Source: Salinivirgaceae bacterium (GTDB lineage: Bacteria > Bacteroidota > Bacteroidia > Bacteroidales > SZUA-534). From it: a stretch of DNA of 64,000 nt. The notes under the pieces were generated by a model that worked only from the letters and a program-made list of their open reading frames with translations, had not been told where the DNA came from and did not search any database. Positions 44,628 through 53,972 of this stretch are shown piece after piece. The position numbers and the translations under genes are program-made. Each line of letters starts with the position of its first letter. Within the stretch, counting starts at the first letter, position 1. The DNA lies in NCBI GenBank assembly GCA_017474765.1, contig JAFVGW010000059.1, positions 1 to 64,000 of the forward strand, written 5' to 3'.

Positions 44628-45653
44628 TTAAACCGTTTGGCTGTTGTACCATTTGAACCACTCGGCAAAGCGCTTAACACCTTCTGCCACAGACGTTTTC
44701 GGGCGGAATCCAAAGTCGCGCTCAAAGGCCGACGAATCGGCGAAAGTCTGATAAAGGTCGCCAGGCTGCATCGGCAGCATCTGCTTTTCGGCCTTGCGCC
44801 CAAGCGCGTCCTCGAGCAACGCAATGAAATCGGACAGCCGCACGGGCGACGAGCAGCCAACGTTGTAAACCTTGTGTCGGCGGCCATCGGCTTGTGGTTC
44901 AGGCAGTTTGGCAAGCACGAGCATCAGGCTGTCGATAATGTCATCGATATAAGTGAAGTCACGCAACAGGTCGCCGCCGTTGAAAACGCGGATTGGCTCA
45001 CCGCTGCTGATTGCGCGGGCAAAGAGCATCGGGGCCATATCGGCGCGGCCCCACGGGCCGTAGACCGTGAAAAAACGCAGCCCTGTGGCGGGTATGCCGT
45101 AGAGCGACGAGTAGCAACTCGCCATCAACTCGTTGGCGCGCTTGGTGGCGGCGTACAGGTTGACGGGGTTGTCGGTGCGGTCGGTTTCGGCAAACGGCAC
45201 CTTGGTGTTGCTGCCGTAAACGCTGCTCGACGACGCGTAAATCAAATGCTTGATTTGGCTGTGGCGGCAACATTCCAAAACGTTGGTAAAGCCAACTATA
45301 TTGCTGTCAATGAACGAGAAAGGCTCGTCGATTGAGAATCGCATTCCAGCCTGCGCGGCCAGATTGACAACCACATCGAACCGCCCACGCTCAAAAACTT
45401 GCGGCAGCCGCTCGCGGTCTTCAATATTCAGTTTTATAAATTCAAATTGTTGATATACAGCGCTTTTAACAGGCTGTACGCCATCGATTTTGCTGACATC
45501 GATACCCAACTCGGCCAAACGCGCATTTTTCAGATTGACAGTGTAATAACTGTTCAGATTGTCGATACCCGTAACTGCGTGCCCAGCCTCGAGCAAGCGG
45601 CGGGCAAGGTGAAACCCGATAAATCCAGCGGCGCCTGTTACGAGTACGTTCAT
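44628..45653 (-). CDS. UDP-glucuronate 4-epimerase-like NAD-dependent epimerase
   Basis: This 341-residue extended short-chain dehydrogenase starts MNVLVTGAAGFIGFHLARRL at an ATG overlapping the ugd stop by one base. It has the catalytic Y-x3-K in NLYAATKRANELM near residue 165 and LRFFTVYGPWGRADMAP, the signature of UDP-GlcA 4-epimerases (CapI/GAE type). With Ugd encoded just upstream it would turn UDP-Glc into UDP-GlcA and then UDP-GalA. Confidence 0.9.
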   Translation of the reverse strand: MNVLVTGAAGFIGFHLARRLLEAGHAVTGIDNLNSYYTVNLKNARLAELGIDVSKIDGVQPVKSAVYQQFEFIKLNIEDRERLPQVFERGRFDVVVNLAAQAGMRFSIDEPFSFIDSNIVGFTNVLECCRHSQIKHLIYASSSSVYGSNTKVPFAETDRTDNPVNLYAATKRANELMASCYSSLYGIPATGLRFFTVYGPWGRADMAPMLFARAISSGEPIRVFNGGDLLRDFTYIDDIIDSLMLVLAKLPEPQADGRRHKVYNVGCSSPVRLSDFIALLEDALGRKAEKQMLPMQPGDLYQTFADSSAFERDFGFRPKTSVAEGVKRFAEWFKWYNSQTV

Positions 45654-46963
45654 CAGCCTATCTTGCAATATTCAAATCCCGACTCGGCAAGTTCGGCGGC
45701 ATCGTAAATGTTGCGGCCGTCAATCACCAGTTTGTTGCGCATTGAGCGCGCCAACACTTCCCAACTCGGCATTCGGAACGTCTTCCACTCGGTCACCAGA
45801 ATGAGCGCGTCGGCATCGACGGTGGCGTCGTACATATCCTTGCCGTAGCGCACCTTGTCGCCAACGCGGCGGCGGCACTCGTCCATCGCCACAGGGTCGA
45901 AAACCTTGACGGTGCAGCCCGCCTCAACCAGTTTGCTGATAAGCACCAGGGCGGGTGCTTCGCGCATATCGTCGGTTTCGGGTTTGAAGGCTAATCCCCA
46001 CAGTGCCACGGTTTTACCTTTCAGATTTCCATCGAATCGCTTGTTGAGTTTATCGAAAAGAATGGCTTTCTGCCGCTCGTTCACTTCCTCAACGGCCTTG
46101 AGCACGCGCATTTGGTAGCCGTTCTGTTCGGCGGTCTTTATCAATGCCTTGACATCCTTCGGGAAGCAGCTGCCGCCGTAGCCGCAGCCAGGGTAAAGGA
46201 ATTTGCGGCCAATGCGGGTGTCGCTACCAATGCCCTTGCGCACCATATTCACGTCGGCGCCAACAAGTTCGCACAGGTTGGCAATGTCGTTCATAAACGA
46301 TATGCGGGTGGCCAGCATCGAGTTGGCGGCGTATTTTATCATCTCGGCCGACGGAATGTCGGTGAAAATCATTCGCTCGCTGTTGAGCATAAACGGCTTG
46401 TAGAGTCGCGCCATAATCTTCTGCGCGCGCGGGCTGTCGGTGCCCACCACCACGCGGTCGGGACCCATAAAATCCTTGATTGCGGCGCCCTCTTTCAGAA
46501 ATTCGGGGTTCGAAGCCACATCGAAATCGACCTGAACACCGCGCTTGTCCAGTTCCTGCTGAATGGCCGCTTTCACCTTCTGCGCCGTGCCCACAGGCAC
46601 TGTCGATTTGGTCACCAGAATGGTGTATTTGCTGATATTCTGCCCGAAGGTGCGAGCCACTGCCAGAACATATTGCAGGTCGGCGCTGCCGTCCTCGTCG
46701 GGCGGTGTGCCCACGGCAGAAAACACCACCTCAACATTGTCGAGACAGGTGCGAAGGTCGGTTGTGAAATGCAGACGGCCAGCCGCCACGTTGCGCAGCA
46801 GCATCTCGTCGAGACCAGGCTCGTAGATTGGAATCTCGCCTTTTATCAACTTTTCTATTTTTACACTATCAATATCGACGCAGGTTACATCGATACCCAT
46901 CTCGGCAAAGCAAACGCCCGACACCAGCCCGACGTATCCCGTTCCTACAATCGCAATGTTCAT
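45653..46963 (-). CDS. ugd: UDP-glucose 6-dehydrogenase
   Basis: This 436-residue enzyme oxidises UDP-glucose to UDP-glucuronate using two NAD. It has the Rossmann start IAIVGTGYVGLVSGVCFAEM, STVPVGTAQKV near residue 120, the catalytic Cys in GYGGSCFPKDVKAL near 260, and a C-terminal GLAFKPETDDMREAP. Length and motifs fit bacterial Ugd. It supplies UDP-GlcA to the epimerase encoded directly after it. Confidence 0.95.
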   Translation of the reverse strand: MNIAIVGTGYVGLVSGVCFAEMGIDVTCVDIDSVKIEKLIKGEIPIYEPGLDEMLLRNVAAGRLHFTTDLRTCLDNVEVVFSAVGTPPDEDGSADLQYVLAVARTFGQNISKYTILVTKSTVPVGTAQKVKAAIQQELDKRGVQVDFDVASNPEFLKEGAAIKDFMGPDRVVVGTDSPRAQKIMARLYKPFMLNSERMIFTDIPSAEMIKYAANSMLATRISFMNDIANLCELVGADVNMVRKGIGSDTRIGRKFLYPGCGYGGSCFPKDVKALIKTAEQNGYQMRVLKAVEEVNERQKAILFDKLNKRFDGNLKGKTVALWGLAFKPETDDMREAPALVLISKLVEAGCTVKVFDPVAMDECRRRVGDKVRYGKDMYDATVDADALILVTEWKTFRMPSWEVLARSMRNKLVIDGRNIYDAAELAESGFEYCKIG

Positions 46964-47063
46964 ATTTGTATGTTTAATTTGTTTTGTATCAGTTATTTTC
47001 GTTACGAAAGTTTAGTGCTTCGCTGTTGAGAAAGTTCAGTGTTTCACTGTTGAGTTTCCTCAC

Positions 47064-47099
47064 TTTCTCAACCATCTCAACTTTCTCAACCATCTCAAC
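47064..47099. repeat. Two tandem 18-bp repeats after fcl
   Basis: TTTCTCAACCATCTCAAC occurs twice in direct tandem just beyond the fcl stop codon, within a spacer rich in similar short words (TTTAGTGCTTCGCTGTTGAG and variants). Confidence 0.8.
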
Positions 47100-47102
47100 C
47101 TT

Positions 47103-48044
47103 TCACCTCTCTGCCCTCATCGGGTTATTCAGAAAATCGTCGTATGACAAACGAATACCGTCTTCAAGTTCGGTTTTGTAGCGCCAGCCAAGTTTTTCGG
47201 CTTTCGACACATCGAGCAGTTTGCGCGGCGTGCCGTTGGGGCGCGTGGTGTCCCATTTTATCTCGCCAGTGTAGCCCACAACTTTTGCCACAAGTTCGGT
47301 CAGTGCTTTGATTGTCAACTCTTTGCCCGTTCCCGCATTGACGGTTTCGTTGCCGCTGTAATTGTTCATCAGGAAGACGCACAGGTTGGCAAGGTCGTCA
47401 ACGTAAAGGAACTCGCGCAGCGGACTGCCGTCGCCCCAGCAGGTTACCGACGCCGCACCCGACACTTTTGCCTCGTGGAAGCGCCGAATCAGCGCGGGCA
47501 GCACGTGGCTGTGCTCGGGGTGGTAGTTGTCGTTGGGGCCGTAAAGGTTGGTCGGCATCACGCTGATATAGTCGGTGCCGTATTGTCGGTTCAGGAACTC
47601 GCAGTATTTCAAGCCCGAAATCTTCGCCAAAGCGTAGGCCTCGTTGGTTTTCTCAAGTTCCGACGTCAGCAGGCACGATTCCTTCATCGGCTGCGGCGCC
47701 ATTCGCGGGTAAATGCACGACGAGCCAAGGAACTCAAGTTTCTTGCAACCGTTCTGCCAGGCAGCGTGTATTACGTTCATTTCCAGTATCATATTCTGAT
47801 ACATAAAGTCGGCCAGTGCGCTTTGGTTGGCCACAATGCCGCCTACTTTCGCCGCCGCCAGAAAAACATATTCGGGTTTCTCGGCCGCAAAAAACGCCTC
47901 AACATCCGCCTGACGGCAAAGGTCGAGTTCCTTATGAGTGCGGGTGATTATATTGGTGTAGCCCTGCCGCTGCAACTCGCGCACAATGGCAGAGCCTACC
48001 ATTCCGCGGTGGCCTGCTACGTAGATTTTTGATTCTTTTTCCAT
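47103..48044 (-). CDS. fcl: GDP-L-fucose synthase
   Basis: This 313-residue enzyme epimerises and reduces GDP-4-keto-6-deoxymannose to GDP-L-fucose. It has the NADP motif VAGHRGMVGSAIVRELQ, the catalytic Y-x3-K in NEAYALAKISGLKYCE near residue 138, and NLYGPNDNYHPEHSHVLPAL. It normally follows gmd directly, but here a GxxExxY cassette separates them. The start lies 18 bases after the cassette's inverted repeat. Confidence 0.95.
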   Translation of the reverse strand: MEKESKIYVAGHRGMVGSAIVRELQRQGYTNIITRTHKELDLCRQADVEAFFAAEKPEYVFLAAAKVGGIVANQSALADFMYQNMILEMNVIHAAWQNGCKKLEFLGSSCIYPRMAPQPMKESCLLTSELEKTNEAYALAKISGLKYCEFLNRQYGTDYISVMPTNLYGPNDNYHPEHSHVLPALIRRFHEAKVSGAASVTCWGDGSPLREFLYVDDLANLCVFLMNNYSGNETVNAGTGKELTIKALTELVAKVVGYTGEIKWDTTRPNGTPRKLLDVSKAEKLGWRYKTELEDGIRLSYDDFLNNPMRAER

Positions 48045-48062
48045 ATTTTTTTTGTTTTTGTT

Positions 48063-48569
48063 TCTAACCGATTTTACCCGATTTAATCCGAAATAATTCT
48101 AGTACAACCATTTAGGAGCATCACCTTTATATTGAAAATTCCGTACTTTTTCAAATCCTATTCCTATAACAAGTTCGTCAACATTAAAATTAATCAGATA
48201 GCCTAATGGTTTATTTGCCAAATGAAGATAATTGCTCAATTGCTTGTAATGGGTAGTTTCAAAGGTGGTAATCGATTTTAATTCAAGGATTAAAATGTCT
48301 TCTACCAAAACATCTATACGAAAACCCAAGCCTAAATCTTCGCCACAGTATGTGACATTTATTGGAACTTCACTTTCAGCCTTTATGTTTTGCTTTTTCA
48401 ATTCAATCAATAAAGCCTTTTTATATACCGATTCCAAAAGCCCAGGTCCTAATTTAGAATGCACTTTCATAGCGCACCCTATCACTTTATATGCCAGGGT
48501 ATCTTTTTTACTATTGGTATATTCTTCCAACAATTCCATATCGGATAAAATCGGATTGAATCGGTTAGA
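48063..48569. mobile_element. Candidate mobile cassette: GxxExxY gene between 29-bp inverted repeats
   Basis: The 507-bp segment is bounded by TCTAACCGATTTTACCCGAT... at 48063-48091 and, inverted, TCTAACCGATTCAATCCGAT... at 48541-48569. The two 29-bp ends agree at 25 positions. Each end is built from a 10-bp tandem motif, CCGATTNNAY, closing with CCGA. The right end lies three bases from the gmd stop codon, and the left end 18 bases from the fcl start. The inner edge of the right end touches the GxxExxY start codon. The same motif opens repeat copies A, B and C at 20.9-23.4 kb. I see no target-site duplication longer than two bases and no transposase. Confidence 0.6.
48099..48539 (-). CDS. 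GxxExxY family PD-(D/E)xK nuclease-like protein
   Basis: This 146-residue protein contains the name-giving motif GLLESVY near residue 33 and a PD-(D/E)xK-like core: FRIDVLVEDILILELKSI near residue 74, with D and E-x-K. The end has LGYLINFNV and IGFEKVRNF. The family is widespread, often in several copies per genome, and its function is unknown; a DNA nuclease fold is predicted. Its ATG lies one base inside the right inverted repeat, so any ribosome signal must come from the repeat itself. It is oriented with gmd and fcl and would be co-transcribed. Confidence 0.9.
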   Translation of the reverse strand: MELLEEYTNSKKDTLAYKVIGCAMKVHSKLGPGLLESVYKKALLIELKKQNIKAESEVPINVTYCGEDLGLGFRIDVLVEDILILELKSITTFETTHYKQLSNYLHLANKPLGYLINFNVDELVIGIGFEKVRNFQYKGDAPKWLY

Positions 48570-48571
48570 TT

Positions 48572-49657
48572 TTATAATTCCATATTCGCCTTCAAATGAA
48601 TCTTCTTCACAAACTTCATATCGTGCTCAACCATAATCTTCACCAGGTCCTCGAAACTTGTCTTGCGCGGGTTCCAGCCGAGTTTTGTTTTAGCTTTGGT
48701 GGGGTCGCCGAGCAGTTGGTCAACCTCGGCGGGACGGAAATATTTCGGGTCCACCTCGACCAAAACCTTGCCTGTGGCGGTGTCAATGCCTTTTTCGTTC
48801 ACGCCCTCGCCTTCCCAGCGCAGATTGACGCCTAAAGTCTTGAACGCCAGCGTGCAGAAGTCACGGACGGTGTGATACTCGCCAGTGGCAATCACAAAAT
48901 CGTCGGGCTTTTCCTGCTGCAGAATCAGCCACATACACTCAACGTAATCCTTGGCGTAGCCCCAGTCGCGCAGTGAGTTCAGGTTGCCCAGATAGAGTTT
49001 GTCCTGATAGCCCTGCACAATGCGTGCGGCGGCCAGCGTTATCTTGCGGGTGACGAACGTCTCGCCACGGCGCTCACTCTCGTGGTTGAACAGAATGCCG
49101 TTGCAGGCGTACATTCCGTACGACTCGCGGTAGTTTTTCGTAATCCAGAAACCGTACTGCTTGGCCACGCCGTACGGGCTGCGCGGATAGAACGGCGTTG
49201 TCTCTTTCTGCGGCACTTCCTGCACCAAACCGAACAGTTCCGACGTTGAAGCCTGATAGATTTTGCATTTCTTCTCAAGACCTAAAATTCTGACAGCCTC
49301 AAGCAGGCGCAGCGTTCCGACAGCATCGGCCTCGGCGGTGTATTCAGGCACGTCGAACGACACCTTCACGTGGCTCTGCGCGGCCAGATTGTAGATTTCG
49401 TCGGGCTGCACAAGTTGGATAATGCGGATAAGCGAACTCGAGTCGGTCATATCGCCATAGTGCAGATTGATAAGGCGTTTCTGCTTCATATCGCGCACCC
49501 ACTCGTCAAGGTAAAGGTGCTCAATGCGCCCCGTGTTGAACGACGACGAACGGCGCATAATGCCGTGAACCTCATAGTCTTTTTCCAAAAGAAACTCTGC
49601 CAAGAACGAACCGTCCTGACCTGTTATGCCTGTGATTAATGCTACTTTTTTGCTCAT
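48572..49657 (-). CDS. gmd: GDP-mannose 4,6-dehydratase
   Basis: This 361-residue enzyme converts GDP-mannose to GDP-4-keto-6-deoxymannose, the first step to GDP-fucose. It has the NADP motif [35 protein letters not shown], the catalytic Y-x3-K in [14 protein letters not shown] near residue 155, and [18 protein letters not shown] chose MSKKVAL as start; an ATG two codons earlier is possible. It is the first gene of a gmd-GxxExxY-fcl unit. Confidence 0.96.
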   Translation of the reverse strand: MSKKVALITGITGQDGSFLAEFLLEKDYEVHGIMRRSSSFNTGRIEHLYLDEWVRDMKQKRLINLHYGDMTDSSSLIRIIQLVQPDEIYNLAAQSHVKVSFDVPEYTAEADAVGTLRLLEAVRILGLEKKCKIYQASTSELFGLVQEVPQKETTPFYPRSPYGVAKQYGFWITKNYRESYGMYACNGILFNHESERRGETFVTRKITLAAARIVQGYQDKLYLGNLNSLRDWGYAKDYVECMWLILQQEKPDDFVIATGEYHTVRDFCTLAFKTLGVNLRWEGEGVNEKGIDTATGKVLVEVDPKYFRPAEVDQLLGDPTKAKTKLGWNPRKTSFEDLVKIMVEHDMKFVKKIHLKANMEL

Positions 49658-49734
49658 AATCATACTTTTTAATCGTTATCTGAAAAAATCCAAAAGCCTC
49701 TATGCGACGCTCGGGAACGAAATTATAAAGAAAC

Positions 49735-49763
49735 AAAAAAGGTTGGACAATGCCCAACCTTTT
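49735..49763 (-). terminator. Intrinsic terminator after the peptidyl-prolyl isomerase gene
   Basis: On the minus strand AAAAGGTTGG and CCAACCTTTT form a hairpin followed by a T-run, about 20 bases after the stop codon. Confidence 0.85.
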
Positions 49764-49783
49764 ATGGCGATTTTAATCATCTG

Positions 49784-51886
49784 CTAATAGAAGTTCGAAC
49801 GGTTGTCCTCAATGTCGGCGGCAGCCTCGATAGCCGAAAGAACCTGATAACCAGCCTTCGACATATTGGTGCGCTGCAGCAACTCACGCTCGCGGGCCAA
49901 ATCAACGTTCTCTGGCTTCACAACCTGCTTAACCTGAATCAAGTAAACGCCGTTGTTACCCTTAATCGGGCTGCTGATTTTCTGCTCGTACAAAGTAACC
50001 ATTGCGGCTTGCAGACTCGGCTCAACACCAACTGTCGGAACCGAATACGAAGAGAATGTTACGCTCTTGGCCTCCTTCACCTGCTCGCCAAGTTTGTCGG
50101 CAACAGCCTGAAGAGTAGATGCGCCTGCGCTTGCATCGTTGAATTTCGAAATCAGGTATTCTGCTTTTTTCTCGATTAGAACGCGGCGGGCAATGTCGTT
50201 GCGAACCTCGTCAAACGATGCCACACCTTTCTTGTGAATGCCTGAAACAATGGCAATCACAAATTGATTGTCGAGTTCGAATATTTCAGAAATCTCACCA
50301 AAACTTGCTTTGTAAGCCCAACGAATGACTTGGCGTGGGCTTTCGAAATTAGCCAGACGGCGGTCGTTGCGTTTTACATTTGCGGTGCGGAGAGTAACTC
50401 CTTCTTTATCAGCATTGCTGCGGAATGCCTCCAGATTACGGTAACTGCTGCCGAAACGGCTTGCGTTGCCGTAGATGGCGTCAACAGTCTTGTTGCTTGC
50501 CGAAATCTCGCGGGCAATGACTGCAATCTGAACCTTCTGCAAAGGCGCTGTTTGATTTTGAATCTCAACAACATGGTAACCGAACTGTGTCTGCACAAGT
50601 ACCAAGTCACCCTTCTTGCCGAAGAAGCAGGCATCGTTGAACTCTTTCACCATCTGGCCCTCGGTGAACCAACCAAGGTTTCCACCATCTTGTGCCGAAC
50701 CGTCAGCCGAGAATTTCTCAGCCATCTCGGCGAACGAAGCGCCCTTCTTGATGGCGTTCAGAATGCTGTCGGCTTTTGCCTTTGCATCCTCGTCAGACAG
50801 TGATGCCGACGGGCGAATGAGAATGTGGCGAGCCTCAACAGAATCGGCAACTCTTGCGCTGCCAAGTTTGCGGGCAATCTTCACATAGTTGCCTTCCTCA
50901 TACGGACCAACAACTGTGTTGTCGGCAGCATCGAACAACTCGGCAATCGGAGCCGAAAGGTCCTCTTTAGCCAGATACTTGCCGTTGAAAGGCTGCTCCG
51001 ACTCAAGGTTTACAAACTGCTCAATGGCGTCTTTCTCCTTGCTTGCAAACTCACCTTTAATTTTCTCTACACTCTCAATTGTGCTTTGGCGGTCTTCGTC
51101 AGAAGCCACAATCGGGAAAGTCACATAATACAAATCACGCGACTCTTCCTGCTCAAAATCAGACTGGTGAGCACTGTAATATTTCTTCAAATCGCTTTCG
51201 GTAACTTTAACAAGCGAATCGGCCACTGAGCTGTAGCGCAGCTGAACATAGTCGAAATCATATTTGGTGTTCTTGTCGGCCGACTCTTTCTCTGTCTGAA
51301 GTTTTGTGGCGTACATTCCCATGCCCACAAGCGACAGAAATTTCTGGTCTTTCTTGTTCTGAACCAGGCTCTTCTCGAACGAAGCCCACGATGCGGCTGC
51401 CTGACCTGACGGATCCAAATCTTTGTTTTTCAAGAATTGAATCACCAAATTGCGGTCGAACTGGCCAGTCTCGCTGTCGCGGAAAATTGGAATTTGTGCC
51501 ACCTGCGGGTCAATGAAATTGCCCTGAACCATATCGTAAAGCTCATCGGCAGTTACATTGATGCCAGCTTTAGCATATTCTTCATCAATAACATACTGGC
51601 GTACAAGCTGCTCCCAAGTCTGGTCCTGAATCTGATCGTAAACGGCTGATTCCAAAGAATTTTGCTGAGTGTTCTGCTTGTAGATTTCAGTGTTCTCATC
51701 AACTTTAGCCTGATAGTACTGGATTGGAATATCAGTTCCGGCTATTGTGCCGACGTTGTTTCTTGAACTTCCGAAGGTTCCGTCGGCTTTGAAAAGGTCG
51801 CCGACAATGAATGCCAATAAGGCCAATGCTACGATGATTGTTACCAGTGTACCTGCGTGGTCACGTATTTTCTGTAATGTTGCCAT
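49784..51886 (-). CDS. Periplasmic peptidyl-prolyl isomerase/chaperone (SurA/PpiD-like)
   Basis: This 700-residue protein is anchored by an N-terminal membrane helix (residues 11-31, TLVTIIVALALLAFIVGDLF). A SurA_N-type chaperone region follows, then a parvulin domain around residues 345-440 (VEARHILIRPSASLSDED, GGNLGWFTEGQMVKEF, TQFGYHVVEI), and a second, degenerate helical region. It should assist folding of outer-membrane and periplasmic proteins. It lies about 190 bases downstream of the CNNM/CBS gene on the same strand and has its own promoter candidate. Confidence 0.92.
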   Translation of the reverse strand: MATLQKIRDHAGTLVTIIVALALLAFIVGDLFKADGTFGSSRNNVGTIAGTDIPIQYYQAKVDENTEIYKQNTQQNSLESAVYDQIQDQTWEQLVRQYVIDEEYAKAGINVTADELYDMVQGNFIDPQVAQIPIFRDSETGQFDRNLVIQFLKNKDLDPSGQAAASWASFEKSLVQNKKDQKFLSLVGMGMYATKLQTEKESADKNTKYDFDYVQLRYSSVADSLVKVTESDLKKYYSAHQSDFEQEESRDLYYVTFPIVASDEDRQSTIESVEKIKGEFASKEKDAIEQFVNLESEQPFNGKYLAKEDLSAPIAELFDAADNTVVGPYEEGNYVKIARKLGSARVADSVEARHILIRPSASLSDEDAKAKADSILNAIKKGASFAEMAEKFSADGSAQDGGNLGWFTEGQMVKEFNDACFFGKKGDLVLVQTQFGYHVVEIQNQTAPLQKVQIAVIAREISASNKTVDAIYGNASRFGSSYRNLEAFRSNADKEGVTLRTANVKRNDRRLANFESPRQVIRWAYKASFGEISEIFELDNQFVIAIVSGIHKKGVASFDEVRNDIARRVLIEKKAEYLISKFNDASAGASTLQAVADKLGEQVKEAKSVTFSSYSVPTVGVEPSLQAAMVTLYEQKISSPIKGNNGVYLIQVKQVVKPENVDLARERELLQRTNMSKAGYQVLSAIEAAADIEDNRSNFY

Positions 51887-51924
51887 TGTTTATTTATTAA
51901 TATTTTGTTCAAAAATTTAGGCTA

Positions 51925-51932
51925 CGAAGATA
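51925..51932 (-). promoter_or_regulatory. Candidate -7 element for the isomerase gene
   Basis: The minus strand reads TATCTTCG, one mismatch from TAnnTTTG and close to the frequent TATCTTTG form, about 40 bases upstream of the ATG. Confidence 0.45.
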
Positions 51933-52079
51933 GTAATTTTTGTTTTCCACATAGAAAAAAGGATTTTTTGTGATTTGCCGTCTAATTTATTGGTATGCAG
52001 CGGTTTCGAATTTTGTATTTTTTGCCTTCGTTTCACCGTTTAATATAATAAGGAGCGCAACGCGTGGAATCTTTTGCAT

Positions 52080-53327
52080 TTAACTGACGATAAGGTCGAC
52101 CAACTCAATTTTGGTGGCTGATGCCCGCAGAATGGTAAATCGGAACTTGCCGAACGACACCACGTCCTGCACTTTGGGAATCGCGCCATAGTGCGACAGA
52201 ATCAGTCCTGCCAAAGTCTCGTACTCCTCCGACACTGGCAGGTCGAGGTCATACTTATCGTTGACATAGTCGATTTCGAGGCGGGCCGAGAACTGGAAAT
52301 GGCTGTTGTTGAAACGGTGTTCGCGGTAACGCTTCTTGTCGTGCTCGTCCTGGATGTCGCCCACAATCTCCTCCAGAATGTCCTCCATTGTAACAATGCC
52401 CGACGTTCCTCCAAACTCATCAACCACAAGGGCGATGCTGCGGTGATTCTGAATGAAGAGCGTGAGCAGTTTGTTGGCCGGCATAGTCTCGGGCACAATT
52501 GGCAGGTTATGCGTGATGGACGCTATGTTTGTCGGGTGCTGAAACATTGATATTGACGGAGCAAAGCCCACCACATTGTCGATGGAGCCTTTGTAAACCA
52601 TTATTTTTGAGAGACCGCTGCTCACAAACAGTTTTTTGAGCTCGTCGATGCTGTCGTCGATACTGATGCCCACAATCTCGGGGCGCGGAACCATACACTC
52701 GCGCAACTTGACGGCCGAGAAATCGAGCGCGTTGCGAAAGAGCTTCATATCGTTCGACTCGTCATCGTCATCAGTCTCGCTAATCTGCTCATCTGCAAGC
52801 GAATCCCAATCGACAGCCCCCCAATAGACGGCATCGTTCTCCTTAACTTTTGTTTTGGTGAACCGGTTAGCGAAAAAGCGTGATGTATGATAGACAATCT
52901 TCGAAACCAAATAGAACATATAGTAGAACACCGCTGCTGGTAACGATATGATTTTCAGCAAACTGCCCGACTCTTGAAAGGCCAGCAGCTTGGGCAGAAT
53001 CTCGCCCGCCAGAAGGTAAAGCAGGAACGCGGCGCACGCCTGAACAGCCAATATCGCCGCCACGCTGACAGTCAACTGCCGCCAAGGACCGTCGCCGGTG
53101 AGCACCATTGCCAGTGTCACCACCACTGTCAGATTACCGATGGCCATTGTGGCGTAGTACTGCGCCGGTTTCTCGATGAACACATCAATTATCTGCGAAA
53201 AAACGCGGTCTTGCTTTTTGTCGAGCTCAATGCGCAACTTGTTGGCCGACACAAACGCCACCTCCATCGCCGCAAAAAAGAATGCGAACAAAAGCAGAAC
53301 CAACACCAATATTATATAGGCAGCCAT
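52080..53327 (-). CDS. CNNM/CBS-domain transport-associated membrane protein
   Basis: This 415-residue protein has an N-terminal DUF21/CNNM domain with four membrane helices (YIILVLVLLLFAFFFAAMEV and EVAFVSANKLRIE are typical), two CBS domains (MVPRPEIVGISIDDSIDELK near residue 210 and a second with DEFGGTSGIVTMEDILEEIV near 305) and a CorC_HlyC-like C-terminus (SARLEIDYVNDKYDLDLP). Relatives are Mg/Co exporters (CorC/YfjD) and the gliding protein GldE. ATG at 53327 is chosen; an extra eight codons upstream lack support. Confidence 0.9.
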   Translation of the reverse strand: MAAYIILVLVLLLFAFFFAAMEVAFVSANKLRIELDKKQDRVFSQIIDVFIEKPAQYYATMAIGNLTVVVTLAMVLTGDGPWRQLTVSVAAILAVQACAAFLLYLLAGEILPKLLAFQESGSLLKIISLPAAVFYYMFYLVSKIVYHTSRFFANRFTKTKVKENDAVYWGAVDWDSLADEQISETDDDDESNDMKLFRNALDFSAVKLRECMVPRPEIVGISIDDSIDELKKLFVSSGLSKIMVYKGSIDNVVGFAPSISMFQHPTNIASITHNLPIVPETMPANKLLTLFIQNHRSIALVVDEFGGTSGIVTMEDILEEIVGDIQDEHDKKRYREHRFNNSHFQFSARLEIDYVNDKYDLDLPVSEEYETLAGLILSHYGAIPKVQDVVSFGKFRFTILRASATKIELVDLIVS

Positions 53328-53446
53328 CGGCAGATTGTTTTTCCGATACAAATATATAATAGGTGCGCCCCAAAACGCACTTCCGCCAATTTATTTTTGA
53401 AAATGATGCAACGTTGGCATTTGCGCCGGCGCGATATGGCCGATAA

Positions 53447-53899
53447 TCAACCTATTACCGACTCGGGCGACGGAAAATCGGTTAGAAACTCAACACTGTG
53501 CGACACTTGGCCGACCTTGCAACAGAAATGTTGGAGTCCGTTGCTAACTATAAGATACTCAACATTAAGTTTGATGTTGTAGACGGCAATTTGGTCGAAA
53601 ACCTTTTGCGTGACCGCCACTTGGGGAGCTTTGCACTCAACAATCATACACGGCGCCGCCTGACGGTTGTAAACAACTATGTCACAGCGTTTGTGCAGCC
53701 CGTTGAGGGTGATGGGCTGCTCCACGGCAATCAGTCCCAAAGGGTAGCCCAGCGCCAGCAGATGCTGCACCAGATTCTGCCGCACCCACTCCTCGGGCGT
53801 GAGCGCCACATACTTGCGACGCACGGGGTCGAGAATCTGCTTTTTGGCCAGACTGACGCGCAAAAGCGACGAATAATCGGGTAAATTGAGTTTGTCCAT
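53447..53899 (-). CDS. Stand-alone type I restriction HsdR N-terminal domain protein (HSDR_N_2)
   Basis: This 150-residue protein consists of one HSDR_N_2/PD-(D/E)xK-like domain: LTPEEWVRQNLVQHLLALGYP near residue 34, then RCDIVVYNRQAAPCMIVECK near 72, giving the D and E-x-K positions, and FDQIAVYNIKLN. No helicase, methylase or specificity gene is adjacent. Such short proteins are common in Bacteroidota and of unknown function. The start at MDKLNLPDYSS is chosen; the extra 18 codons upstream are unlike the family. Confidence 0.85.
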   Translation of the reverse strand: MDKLNLPDYSSLLRVSLAKKQILDPVRRKYVALTPEEWVRQNLVQHLLALGYPLGLIAVEQPITLNGLHKRCDIVVYNRQAAPCMIVECKAPQVAVTQKVFDQIAVYNIKLNVEYLIVSNGLQHFCCKVGQVSHSVEFLTDFPSPESVIG

Positions 53900-53972
53900 A
53901 GCGCAAAGTAAGTGTTTTTTTGCGGATAACATAAAAATGATATTAGAACACATGTGTGTTGAAACAATCTGT

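Noticed and set aside
44618..44914. N-terminal extension of the glycosyltransferase at 43511-44617
   Set aside because: The open frame continues 99 codons upstream, but that part is antisense to the epimerase gene and lacks the GT-B start, which appears only at MALTVYFFG.
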